A program made the position numbers and the translations under genes. Below, one piece after another: positions 42,566 to 49,632 of a DNA stretch of 49,914 nt (position 1 is its first letter; every line of letters begins with the position of its first letter). Under the pieces are notes generated by a model. The model saw only the letters and a program-made list of their open reading frames with translations, searched no databases and had not been told where the DNA came from. The DNA is from JACPLA01 sp964602055 (GTDB lineage Bacteria > Bacteroidota > Ignavibacteria > UBA10030): NCBI GenBank assembly GCA_964602055.1, contig CAZRPU010000011.1, positions 1-49,914 of the forward strand, read 5' to 3'.

Positions 42566-43480
42566 ATGCGGTTCTTCGGAAAAACGAATATCAACTTTCT
42601 TGCGATCCGGCTGCGGATGTACACCCTCTCGGGGCTTGTGATCCTCGCGGGGATCATATCTCTTGTGATCAAAGGGATCGATTATGGGATCGATTTCCGG
42701 GGCGGGACGGAAGTCACTCTTCACTTTGACCGCAGGCTCGAGATCTCCGATGTTCGGAATGCCCTCGGTGCTATCGGACTCAGCAACAGCGAAATCAAAT
42801 CGTTCGGCGGCGAGGGAGACCTCCTCATCCGCACCATAGAGCAGGCAGAAGGCACAGTCGTCGCGGAACGGATCAAGCAGGCGATTGCCCAGGCTTTCCC
42901 CGATGTGAAATTCGAAGTTCTCAAACAATACAAGATAAGCCCAAAAATCAGCATAGAACTCCGCCGCGACGCCCTCTATGCAATCATTGCCTCACTGGTT
43001 GTCATTCTGATGTACATCGGCCTGCGGTTCAAATTCATCTACGGAGTCGGAGCGGTGATGGCACTGTTTCACGACGTTGCAGTAACGCTCGGCGTGCTTT
43101 CCCTGCTCGACGGTGTTTTTCCCCAGCTGAACATCGAGATTACCCAGGAAGTCATCGCCGCCTTTCTCACCATCATCGGAGTCTCTGTCAACGATACCGT
43201 CGTGATTTTCGATCGAATCCGTGAAAACCTCAAGATTTACCGCAGTATGTCACTCTTCGATATCATGAACAAGAGCATCAACGAAACGCTCAGCCGGACG
43301 ATTATTACGAACGGAACGGTCTTTTTAGTATTGCTGACTTTACTTATCTTTGGTGGCGAAGTCACGCGGGGCTTTGCTTTTACCCTCTGCGTAGGAATGA
43401 TCACCGGTACCTACTCAACGGTCTATATCGCTAGTGCCGTGGTGATTGACTGGACAAACCGAAAAAGCAGAAAATCATAA
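42566..43480 (+). CDS. secF: Protein translocase subunit SecF
   Basis: This 304-residue protein has six membrane helices and the SecF signature GIDYGIDFRGGTEVTLHF. It also has VGAVMALFHDVAVTLGVLSL and IIGVSVNDTVVIFDRIRENL. AGAGGAG precedes the ATG. It pairs with SecD. A separate secF gene rather than a SecDF fusion is found in Chlorobi/Ignavibacteria and many other phyla. Many Bacteroidia have a fused SecDF, which supports the taxonomic view given in the summary. A STAS gene follows after 38 nt. Confidence 0.96.
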   Translation: MRFFGKTNINFLAIRLRMYTLSGLVILAGIISLVIKGIDYGIDFRGGTEVTLHFDRRLEISDVRNALGAIGLSNSEIKSFGGEGDLLIRTIEQAEGTVVAERIKQAIAQAFPDVKFEVLKQYKISPKISIELRRDALYAIIASLVVILMYIGLRFKFIYGVGAVMALFHDVAVTLGVLSLLDGVFPQLNIEITQEVIAAFLTIIGVSVNDTVVIFDRIRENLKIYRSMSLFDIMNKSINETLSRTIITNGTVFLVLLTLLIFGGEVTRGFAFTLCVGMITGTYSTVYIASAVVIDWTNRKSRKS

Positions 43481-43518
43481 GTCGACCACTCTCAACCTTC
43501 ACGAAGAAGGAAACTTCT

Positions 43519-43857
43519 ATGAAATTCAAAACCAAAGAAGTCAAGGAAGTTACGGTGATTGAGTTGAACGGCAATGTCATGGGCGGACCGGATGCCACTG
43601 AATTGAACGAAGAACTTCATAAGCTCGTCGAAGCTGGCAAAACAAGGGTGGTCGTCGACCTCGGTGATGTCAAATTCATGAACAGCTCTGGGTTGGGGAT
43701 GCTCATTCGTGCACTCAGCACCATGCGCAACGCGGGAGGAGATATGAAACTGGCGCGGGCTTCCGAAAAGATTGAAAGCCTTTTGATGGTCACAAAACTG
43801 ATAACCGTTTTTGATCACCATGAAACGGTGGTAAAAGCCGTTGATTCGTTCAAGTAA
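43519..43857 (+). CDS. STAS-domain anti-sigma factor antagonist
   Basis: This 112-residue protein is a lone STAS domain. It begins MKFKTKEVKEVTVIELNG and has VVVDLGDVKFMNSSGLGMLI, where the second Ser of NSSG is the usual phosphorylation site. By family it binds an anti-sigma kinase (RsbW-like) and is switched by Ser phosphorylation. No kinase or phosphatase gene is nearby. AAGAAGGAAA precedes the ATG. The reading direction and spacing put it after secF. A terminator-like hairpin lies just 20 nt after its stop and marks the likely end of this transcript. Confidence 0.93.
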   Translation: MKFKTKEVKEVTVIELNGNVMGGPDATELNEELHKLVEAGKTRVVVDLGDVKFMNSSGLGMLIRALSTMRNAGGDMKLARASEKIESLLMVTKLITVFDHHETVVKAVDSFK

Positions 43858-43877
43858 GATATCCCGCGATACGAGGG

Positions 43878-43907
43878 AAGGGGAGGCAATGGTCTCCCCT
43901 TTTTTTT
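43878..43907 (+). terminator. Terminator-like hairpin containing the next gene's start codon
   Basis: AAGGGGAG at 43878-43885 pairs with CTCCCCTT at 43894-43901 around an 8-nt loop and is followed by eight T (43900-43907). This is a strong intrinsic terminator shape. The GGGGAGG ribosome-binding site of the BtuF-like gene is in the 5' arm, and its ATG (43889) is in the loop. Confidence 0.75.
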
Positions 43908-44806
43908 GTACTCTCCACATAATTCTTTTCTACTTCCTTTCTGCGTATGTCTTTTTGGCGGCCGCGTCTTGTTCTCCTCCGCAGCAGCAGCCTGTTTCCG
44001 TCATCTCCGTCACAGACGATCTTGGACGCACCGTTTCTCTCTCTGCTGAGCCCCGGCGGATTGTTTCTCTTGCCCCCAGCCATACAGAGACTCTGTTTGC
44101 CCTCGGTCTTGACTCTTCAATCGTCGGGGTAACGAACTACTGCGATTTCCCCGAAAGAGCAGGAGCGAAAACCCGGGTAGGCGGAATGACGAGTCCCGAT
44201 TTCGAGACGATCGTGAGCTTGCAGCCGGATCTCGTTGTCGTCACCACGGCGGGGAACTCCCGGAAAGACTTTGAAACGCTTCTCTCCCTCGGCCTCACCG
44301 TCTTTGTTTCAAATCCTCAGACTCTTGAAGATATCTACCGCTCGGTACGCACATTGGGGACTCTTTGTCGTCACGACGAAGAGGCAGACATTCTCGTTCA
44401 GAAGATGCAATCAATTCGTGATTCTCTGGTTCGCCGATCAGCGGCAGCCCCAGCGAAGAGGGTCCTGTTGCTTGTTTCCGTGCGGCCCCTTGTTTCCGCT
44501 GCACGAGGAACCTTTATTGATGAACTCCTGCGCATGGCCAATTTGAACAACGTCATCCAGAATTCGGCGACCGCCTATCCGATCCTGAGCAGAGAAGAAG
44601 TGCTCTCGCTCCGGCCGGACTGGATTGTTGGAACAAGTGAGATTGTTCATTCCCGGGACGACCTCCTCGCCGTTTTTCCTGAATGGAAAGCTCTTCCGGC
44701 ACTTCGTGAGGGCAACGTCGTTTCGGTTGATCCAAGTCTCATCAGCCGTCCCGGACCGAGGATTGTTCTGGGACTCGAAGCTCTCGTGAACGCAATTCAT
44801 CGTTGA
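43889..44806 (+). CDS. BtuF-like periplasmic substrate-binding lipoprotein
   Basis: The product is 305 residues from ATG 43889. No other in-frame ATG or GTG precedes the lipobox except codons inside the STAS end. A hydrophobic N-terminus leads to the lipobox AAASC. The class III binding-protein fold follows: DDLGRTVSLSAEPRRIVSLA, then PSHTETLFALGLDSSIVGVT and SPDFETIVSLQPDLVVV. This family binds cobalamin or ferric siderophores. The NYCDFPERA element resembles BtuF more than siderophore binders. No btuC, btuD or TonB receptor gene lies in the window, so partners must be elsewhere. Its start lies in a terminator-like hairpin. Confidence 0.85.
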   Translation: MVSPFFCTLHIILFYFLSAYVFLAAASCSPPQQQPVSVISVTDDLGRTVSLSAEPRRIVSLAPSHTETLFALGLDSSIVGVTNYCDFPERAGAKTRVGGMTSPDFETIVSLQPDLVVVTTAGNSRKDFETLLSLGLTVFVSNPQTLEDIYRSVRTLGTLCRHDEEADILVQKMQSIRDSLVRRSAAAPAKRVLLLVSVRPLVSAARGTFIDELLRMANLNNVIQNSATAYPILSREEVLSLRPDWIVGTSEIVHSRDDLLAVFPEWKALPALREGNVVSVDPSLISRPGPRIVLGLEALVNAIHR

Positions 44807-44813
44807 AGGTGTC

Positions 44814-44842
44814 TTGCTTCTCAGCACCTCACCGAATATATT
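44814..44842 (+). promoter_or_regulatory. Promoter of the deoxynucleoside kinase gene
   Basis: TTGCTT at 44814-44819, 17 nt, then TATATT at 44837-44842. It begins 8 nt after the BtuF-like stop and gives a leader of about 24 nt before ATG 44873. Confidence 0.7.
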
Positions 44843-44872
44843 AGCGCGGTCCTGACTCTCGCTCATCCTAGC

Positions 44873-45505
44873 ATGAAATCCCCTTCTTCGTTATTTGTCG
44901 CTGTTGCAGGAAATATCGGCGCCGGAAAATCCTCGTTAACGCGCCTCCTTGCCGATCATTTCGGTTGGAACCCCTACTTTGAATCCGTTGACGATAATCC
45001 CTATCTGAAGGATTTCTACGGAGACATGAAACGCTGGTCATTCCATTTGCAGATGTATTTCCTGGCTAATCGCTTCAAGAATCACAAACAGATGGTGGAG
45101 TCGGGGAAGCCGGTCATACAAGATCGCTCCATTTATGAAGACGCCGAGATCTTTGCGAGGAATCTCTATGAAATGGGCAACATGGAAAAGAGGGACTATA
45201 CGAATTATGTCTCCTTGTTTCATGTCATGATGGATTATCTCAAAGCTCCTGATCTCATGATCTACCTGCGCGCATCAGTCGACACGCTCATGAAGCAAAT
45301 CAGCCGTCGCGGCCGCTCCTTCGAGCAAGGGATTCAGCGCGATTATCTGGAGCTTCTTCACCGTCATTACGAGGATTGGATCGGCCGGTACTCCATAGGT
45401 CCCTTACTCGTTATCGAAAGCGACAAGCTCGATTTTGTGAATCGTCCCGAAGACTTCAAGTTTGTCATAGACGAAATTTCCCGCAAGCTCAGCCTCCAAA
45501 AATAG
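44873..45505 (+). CDS. Deoxynucleoside kinase (dGK/dAK-like)
   Basis: This 210-residue protein has a P-loop VAGNIGAGKSSLTRLLADHF at the N-terminus. It has the ERS-like DRSIYEDAEIFARNL motif and the LID arginines RRGRSFEQGI. These agree with the deoxyguanosine/deoxyadenosine kinase family of the dNK superfamily. It phosphorylates salvaged deoxynucleosides to dNMP. It has its own promoter and ends in a perfect hairpin shared with the convergent ctpA gene. The preference between purine and pyrimidine substrates cannot be told from the sequence. Confidence 0.93.
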   Translation: MKSPSSLFVAVAGNIGAGKSSLTRLLADHFGWNPYFESVDDNPYLKDFYGDMKRWSFHLQMYFLANRFKNHKQMVESGKPVIQDRSIYEDAEIFARNLYEMGNMEKRDYTNYVSLFHVMMDYLKAPDLMIYLRASVDTLMKQISRRGRSFEQGIQRDYLELLHRHYEDWIGRYSIGPLLVIESDKLDFVNRPEDFKFVIDEISRKLSLQK

Positions 45506-45506
45506 A

Positions 45507-45528
45507 AACGGCGCCTCGTGGCGCCGTT
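45507..45528. terminator. Hairpin between convergent dNK and ctpA genes
   Basis: AACGGCGCC at 45507-45515 and GGCGCCGTT at 45520-45528 form a perfect 9-bp stem with a TCGT loop. Read on the minus strand it is followed by TCTATTTTTGG. The plus strand has no T-run. It most likely ends the ctpA transcript and may act on both. Confidence 0.65.
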
Positions 45529-45552
45529 GGTCCTTCAACGTTCGTCCTGATT

Positions 45553-47202
45553 CTAATTCTTGCCCGAGAGGATCAGGTCATACGTTTTTCGTTTGGCGAC
45601 GAGCGCGACCGCCGTCTGGAGCTGCCGGTCATCCGCAAACCCTGCTTCGATCTTCAACTTCTCGTCTTGAATCCTCCCCACAAGCTCGATCTTCAGCGCT
45701 TTCCTGACCTCCTCGCGATGCCGGTCAAAGACCCGTACCTTTTCTTTCTCCATCACCGATGCAACTTGGTCCAGGTGGTCAAAGAATTCTTTTCCATAAC
45801 GACTTCGCGTTGCTGTTTCCCGAAGCTCCGCCAGTTTTTGTTCTCCCTCCTCCTGATATGCGAACCCCTTTGCACGAACAAAGCTCTCGAAATCCGAAAG
45901 CAAGGCTGCAGATACTCCGGTCGCAGGAAGAGTTTTTTTCTCCGCGACAAACTTATTGGCGTATTTGAAGAACATAGCTTTACGGTGGAGTTCAACCAAC
46001 AGGCGGCTCGGTTCAGCCGAGGCAATAATGGAATCTGGTTGAATTCCTCCGCCTTCATAGACCTTCCTGTTATGAACCGTGCGGTATGAGCGCCTGAGAC
46101 TATCGGGAAGAACGGTTACTCCGCCCTCGCTCGTTCGATGGAAGTAGTCGATTTCCTGAATGCTCCGGCCGCTCGGCGTAAAGTAACGCCCCGTGGTGAT
46201 TTTCAGTGATGATCTCTCGGACAGGCGCGTGATTGTTTGAACCAATCCCTTGCCAAACGTTCTTTCACCAACGATGATCCCCCGGTCAAGATCCTGAACA
46301 GCACCTGCAACAATCTCACTGGCACTCGCACTCCCGCGGTCGACAAGAACGGCGAGGGGAACTTCTGCCAGCATCGGCTTTTCGGTGGTTCGGTAACTCC
46401 GTTCAGAATCTTCACGGCGGCCTTTCGTGGTCACAACAAGACTGCTTTCGGGGAGAAACTTCGAAACAACGTCTACAGCCATATCAAGCAGCCCGCCGGG
46501 ATTGTCGCGCAGATCGAGAACAATTCCTTTCACCTCGCCTTGCGATTTCAGATCACGAATAGCTAACCGCACGTCGTCTCCTGCCGTCCGGGAGAAGCGC
46601 TCAAGCTTGATATAACCGATCCCCCTTTCCGGAAAACCGGCGTACGTGACATTCCGGACAGAAATTTCCTCCCGAATCAGAACAAATTCCAGCGGCTGAT
46701 TTTCACCCTCCCGCTCCACTTTCATTCTCACTTCGGTCCCCGGAGCCCCCCGCACCAGTGAACGCACGAAATCAAAGCCATCCTCGGCAAGGGGTTTTCC
46801 GTCCACTTCAAGAATACGGTCCCCTACTCGGATCCCCTGTTTCGCTGCGGAAAATCCGTCCAGAAGATTCACTACGGTGATCATGCCGTCCCGGATCCCT
46901 ATGGTGATGCCGATACCGCCGTACTTCCCGCTGGTGACGAGATCGATTTCGTCCTTTTCCCTATCCCCGATGTAAACGGTGTAGGGATCCAGGGTCTTGA
47001 GCATTCCATCAATCCCTGCACGCATGAACCGGTCCGGGTCAATCTCATCGACATAGTTGGTAGAGACTTCTTTGTAGACTTTCCCGAAGGTGTCAATGCC
47101 GCGGTAGATCTTCAGGTAGAGATCCTGATCCGATAGCGCAAGAAATCCCAAAGCCATAAGTGACCCGGCCGCAACCACCAGACCAATAACCATTCGCTTC
47201 AT
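45553..47202 (-). CDS. ctpA: C-terminal processing protease (S41, CtpA/Prc-like)
   Basis: The product is 549 residues from the ATG at 47202, 8 nt after GAGGA; the ATG at 47208 is too close. An N-terminal helix acts as signal or anchor. Next comes a PDZ domain at about 93-165 (KYGGIGITIGIRDGMITVVN and DRILEVDGKPL). The catalytic Ser is in GSASASEIVAGA. The catalytic Lys, 25 residues later, is in TFGKGLVQTI. A helical C-terminal tail of about 150 residues is present. It trims or degrades periplasmic proteins. It starts 14 nt after the tmk stop and shares its transcript. Confidence 0.96.
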   Translation of the reverse strand: MKRMVIGLVVAAGSLMALGFLALSDQDLYLKIYRGIDTFGKVYKEVSTNYVDEIDPDRFMRAGIDGMLKTLDPYTVYIGDREKDEIDLVTSGKYGGIGITIGIRDGMITVVNLLDGFSAAKQGIRVGDRILEVDGKPLAEDGFDFVRSLVRGAPGTEVRMKVEREGENQPLEFVLIREEISVRNVTYAGFPERGIGYIKLERFSRTAGDDVRLAIRDLKSQGEVKGIVLDLRDNPGGLLDMAVDVVSKFLPESSLVVTTKGRREDSERSYRTTEKPMLAEVPLAVLVDRGSASASEIVAGAVQDLDRGIIVGERTFGKGLVQTITRLSERSSLKITTGRYFTPSGRSIQEIDYFHRTSEGGVTVLPDSLRRSYRTVHNRKVYEGGGIQPDSIIASAEPSRLLVELHRKAMFFKYANKFVAEKKTLPATGVSAALLSDFESFVRAKGFAYQEEGEQKLAELRETATRSRYGKEFFDHLDQVASVMEKEKVRVFDRHREEVRKALKIELVGRIQDEKLKIEAGFADDRQLQTAVALVAKRKTYDLILSGKN

Positions 47203-47216
47203 ACGCATATCCTCGA

Positions 47217-47843
47217 CTAGGGAAGTGCTCCCTTTCGGAGCCTCTCGATGAGTTGTACCCAGATTTGTTGATGAAGCACATCCACAGATTGCATCCCGTC
47301 CATCGCTCTGAATCTCTCTTCGGTTTTTGCCAGGTCCAGATAACCGTCTCTGACACGCCGGTAAAATTGCAGCCCATTGGATTCCATGCGGTCCTTTCCG
47401 GACCCCGAAGCTTTCAATCGGCGCTCGATTTCATCAACCGGTATGTCCAGAAAGAACGTGAGATCGGGGACCAGTCCGAATGTGGCCGTCGTATTGATCG
47501 CCCGCACCGCTTCGATTGGGATTCCGCGACCCCAGCCCTGATAGGCGGTGGTCGAATCGTAGAACCGATCGCAGACGACAACGGTTCCCGACTTCAGGGC
47601 GGGCTGGATAATGTCGGCCACGAGTTGCGCCCTGCTCGCCGAGAATAACATCAATTCGCTGATCTCAGTCATTCCCTGCGATGCCTTGTCCAATAAGAGA
47701 GAACGGATCTTCTCTCCCAGCGCCGTTCCACCCGGTTCACGAACCAACAGAACGGAATGATTCTCCCGGGAAAGTCGCTCGACCACGCGCGTTACTTGAG
47801 TGGACTTTCCTGAATAATCAAGACCTTCAAAGGTTACGAACAT
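47217..47843 (-). CDS. tmk: Thymidylate kinase
   Basis: The product is 208 residues from the ATG at 47843; in-frame codons to 48212 run into the sigma gene leader and are not coding. The P-loop is FEGLDYSGKSTQV, where Tyr replaces the usual Gly/Ala after Asp. Then REPGGTALGEKIRSLLL, the ASRAQLVADIIQPAL region and VVCDRFYDSTTAYQGWGRG follow. It phosphorylates dTMP to dTDP for DNA synthesis. Its promoter is divergent from the ECF sigma factor promoter. ctpA lies directly downstream. Confidence 0.96.
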   Translation of the reverse strand: MFVTFEGLDYSGKSTQVTRVVERLSRENHSVLLVREPGGTALGEKIRSLLLDKASQGMTEISELMLFSASRAQLVADIIQPALKSGTVVVCDRFYDSTTAYQGWGRGIPIEAVRAINTTATFGLVPDLTFFLDIPVDEIERRLKASGSGKDRMESNGLQFYRRVRDGYLDLAKTEERFRAMDGMQSVDVLHQQIWVQLIERLRKGALP

Positions 47844-47879
47844 AGATTGCAGAGTTTCGGCCGGCGCTTGTGTCTCGCC

Positions 47880-47908
47880 AAAGTAACCAAAAGTGAAATC
47901 TGAAGCAA
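47880..47908 (-). promoter_or_regulatory. Promoter of the tmk-ctpA transcript (minus strand)
   Basis: On the minus strand TTGCTT (47903-47908), a 17-nt spacer and TACTTT (47880-47885). The start would be near 47873, 30 nt before the tmk ATG. It is back to back with the sigma factor promoter. Confidence 0.7.
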
Positions 47909-47937
47909 ACGAACCGCAACAAGTTCCATGGCGTACG

Positions 47938-47966
47938 TTGCGGCTCTCTTTTTTTTTCCATACTTT
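47938..47966 (+). promoter_or_regulatory. Promoter of the second ECF sigma gene
   Basis: TTGCGG at 47938-47943, a 17-nt spacer that includes nine T, then TACTTT at 47961-47966. Transcription would begin near 47973, about 52 nt before ATG 48025. Confidence 0.6.
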
Positions 47967-48024
47967 GCGAACTGTTAATTCCGTTTTCCCCGATCGTTTT
48001 GACGAGGTTCCCCGACCCTTCAGG

Positions 48025-48690
48025 ATGCCGTCCAAAAAAAAGAAACATACGCCACCCCCCGGACGATCCTCACCTCCTCCTTCTCCCGACAAAGCAGAAC
48101 AGCGGCGGCTCGAATCCCGAAACGAAGATACCTCGCTTATCCAGCTTGCATTGAAGGGGGACCAGAACGCTTTTGCAAAGCTCCGGCATAAGTACCACGA
48201 CGCTATTTTCAACCTTATCTATCGGATGATCCGGGAAAAAGACGAGGTGGAAGATCTTACCCAGGAGGCTTTTATCAAGGCCTTTGCTTCGCTTTCCACG
48301 TTCAACGACGAGTATGCCTTTTCCACCTGGCTGTATAAGATCGCCACAAACAACTGCATCGATTACATACGCCGGAAAAAACTCCAAACGTTTTCCATCG
48401 ACAAGCCCATCGAGTCCAAAGAAAGTGATTTCAAGTTTGAACTTCCTGATACAAGTTTCGAACCCGATCAGGAATTGATTACCTCTCAACGAAAGAAGCT
48501 CCTCGAAGACGCCATCAATTCTCTTCCGCCCAAATATCGCCAGGTCATCGTCATGCGGCACCAGGAAGAGCTGGAATATCAGGAAATTGCACGGATTTTG
48601 AAGCTTCCGCTGGGCACCGTCAAGGCACACATCTTCCGAGCACGGGAAATCCTCTACAAATACCTTCGCGACAAACTCCGTAATTATTAG
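48025..48690 (+). CDS. ECF-family sigma factor (RpoE-like)
   Basis: The product is 221 residues from ATG 48025; the longer frame from 47893 covers the promoter. It begins with a basic, proline-rich tail of about 35 residues (SKKKKHTPPPGRSSPPPSP) not found in classical RpoE. Region 2 follows (QNAFAKLRHKYHDAIFNLIY, EDLTQEAFIKAFASL, FSTWLYKIATNNCID). Region 4 has LPPKYRQVIVMRHQEELEYQ and the helix-turn-helix EIARILKLPLGTVKAHIFRA. It directs polymerase to stress or envelope genes. No anti-sigma gene overlaps it; the following gene codes for an exported adhesin-like protein rather than a membrane regulator. Confidence 0.95.
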   Translation: MPSKKKKHTPPPGRSSPPPSPDKAEQRRLESRNEDTSLIQLALKGDQNAFAKLRHKYHDAIFNLIYRMIREKDEVEDLTQEAFIKAFASLSTFNDEYAFSTWLYKIATNNCIDYIRRKKLQTFSIDKPIESKESDFKFELPDTSFEPDQELITSQRKKLLEDAINSLPPKYRQVIVMRHQEELEYQEIARILKLPLGTVKAHIFRAREILYKYLRDKLRNY

Positions 48691-48737
48691 CCCATTCCTG
48701 TAACTTCCCGGTTCAAAACCACGTAAACAAAGCCATA

Positions 48738-49610
48738 ATGCGCCCTTTCATCGCCCATATTGCGGCATGCTGCCTGCTTTCCAGCTCAATGACTGTTCCC
48801 ATGTTGGCCCAGGGAACCGTTCACAAAGAAATTACCCGCGGGCGCGAGAAAGAGCTGTTTGTCACGATCGACGTGTCTTTTGGCAGGGTCAATGTTTCCA
48901 GAGGTGAATCCTCAAAGATCGTTACCGCCGATGTGAGAGCCCCCAGAGAAGCCGACCCTAACGAATTTCAGATTGAGTACAAGATTCGGGACGGTCGGGG
49001 AGAACTGGTCGTGAGGTCGAAGGAGCGTAGTCGTTTCTGGAAGACCTCGCGCAACGATAATGATGAGGAAGATCGTGAGTGGAATCTGCGGTTTACGGAC
49101 GCAATTCCCATCACCCTTAGGATGGAACTCGGAGCGGGAAAAGGAGAATTGGATCTTTCCGGACTGCAGATCAAGGATCTGAAGGTGTCTTCCGGGGCAA
49201 GCGCAGTTGATATGTATTGTGATCAGCCGAATGTCATCGAAGCGGAAAATATCATCATTGAATCCGGCGTGAGCAAGTTTACGGCGATGAACCTCACCAA
49301 CACGAATTTCAGAAAGCTGCGATTCAGCGGCGGTGTTGGCGCCTACAAGCTGGACTTTGGGGGAAAACTCCGGCAGGATGCGGATGTGAAGATCGAGGTG
49401 GGGCTCGGAGCGGTTACGGTCAATCTTCCCCGCGGAGTTCAGGCCCGGGTCATGTACGACGACAGTTGGTTCTCCAGTTTTGATCTTGACGGCGATTTTA
49501 CGCACCGGAGAAGCGGCGAGTACGAAACTGAAGGCTACCGTTCAAACGAACCAACGATCTCGATCAAGATTGAATCAGGCCTCGGCAGCGTGAAAGTGCG
49601 TCGCCGGTAG
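48738..49610 (+). CDS. Exported beta-helix/adhesin-like protein (toast-rack type)
   Basis: This 290-residue protein starts 47 nt after the sigma factor stop. A signal peptide (AHIAACCLLSSSMTVPMLAQ) is followed by a repetitive beta-rich part. It has VNVSRGESSKIVTADV, LRMELGAGKGELDLSGLQI, VSSGASAVDMYC and IKIESGLGSVKVRR. This resembles the toast-rack or LiaF C-terminal type beta-solenoid. Such proteins are often linked with envelope stress. The GAGKGELDLSGL and SGLGSVKVRR repeats are diagnostic of the fold rather than of function. Placement after an ECF factor suggests it may be part of its response. Confidence 0.78.
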   Translation: MRPFIAHIAACCLLSSSMTVPMLAQGTVHKEITRGREKELFVTIDVSFGRVNVSRGESSKIVTADVRAPREADPNEFQIEYKIRDGRGELVVRSKERSRFWKTSRNDNDEEDREWNLRFTDAIPITLRMELGAGKGELDLSGLQIKDLKVSSGASAVDMYCDQPNVIEAENIIIESGVSKFTAMNLTNTNFRKLRFSGGVGAYKLDFGGKLRQDADVKIEVGLGAVTVNLPRGVQARVMYDDSWFSSFDLDGDFTHRRSGEYETEGYRSNEPTISIKIESGLGSVKVRRR

Positions 49611-49632
49611 CAGCGCCCCCTCCCTTCACCGT

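Noticed and set aside
43858..43888. Cobalamin riboswitch before the BtuF-like gene
   Set aside because: Only 31 nt separate the STAS stop from the start codon, which is far too short for a B12 element.
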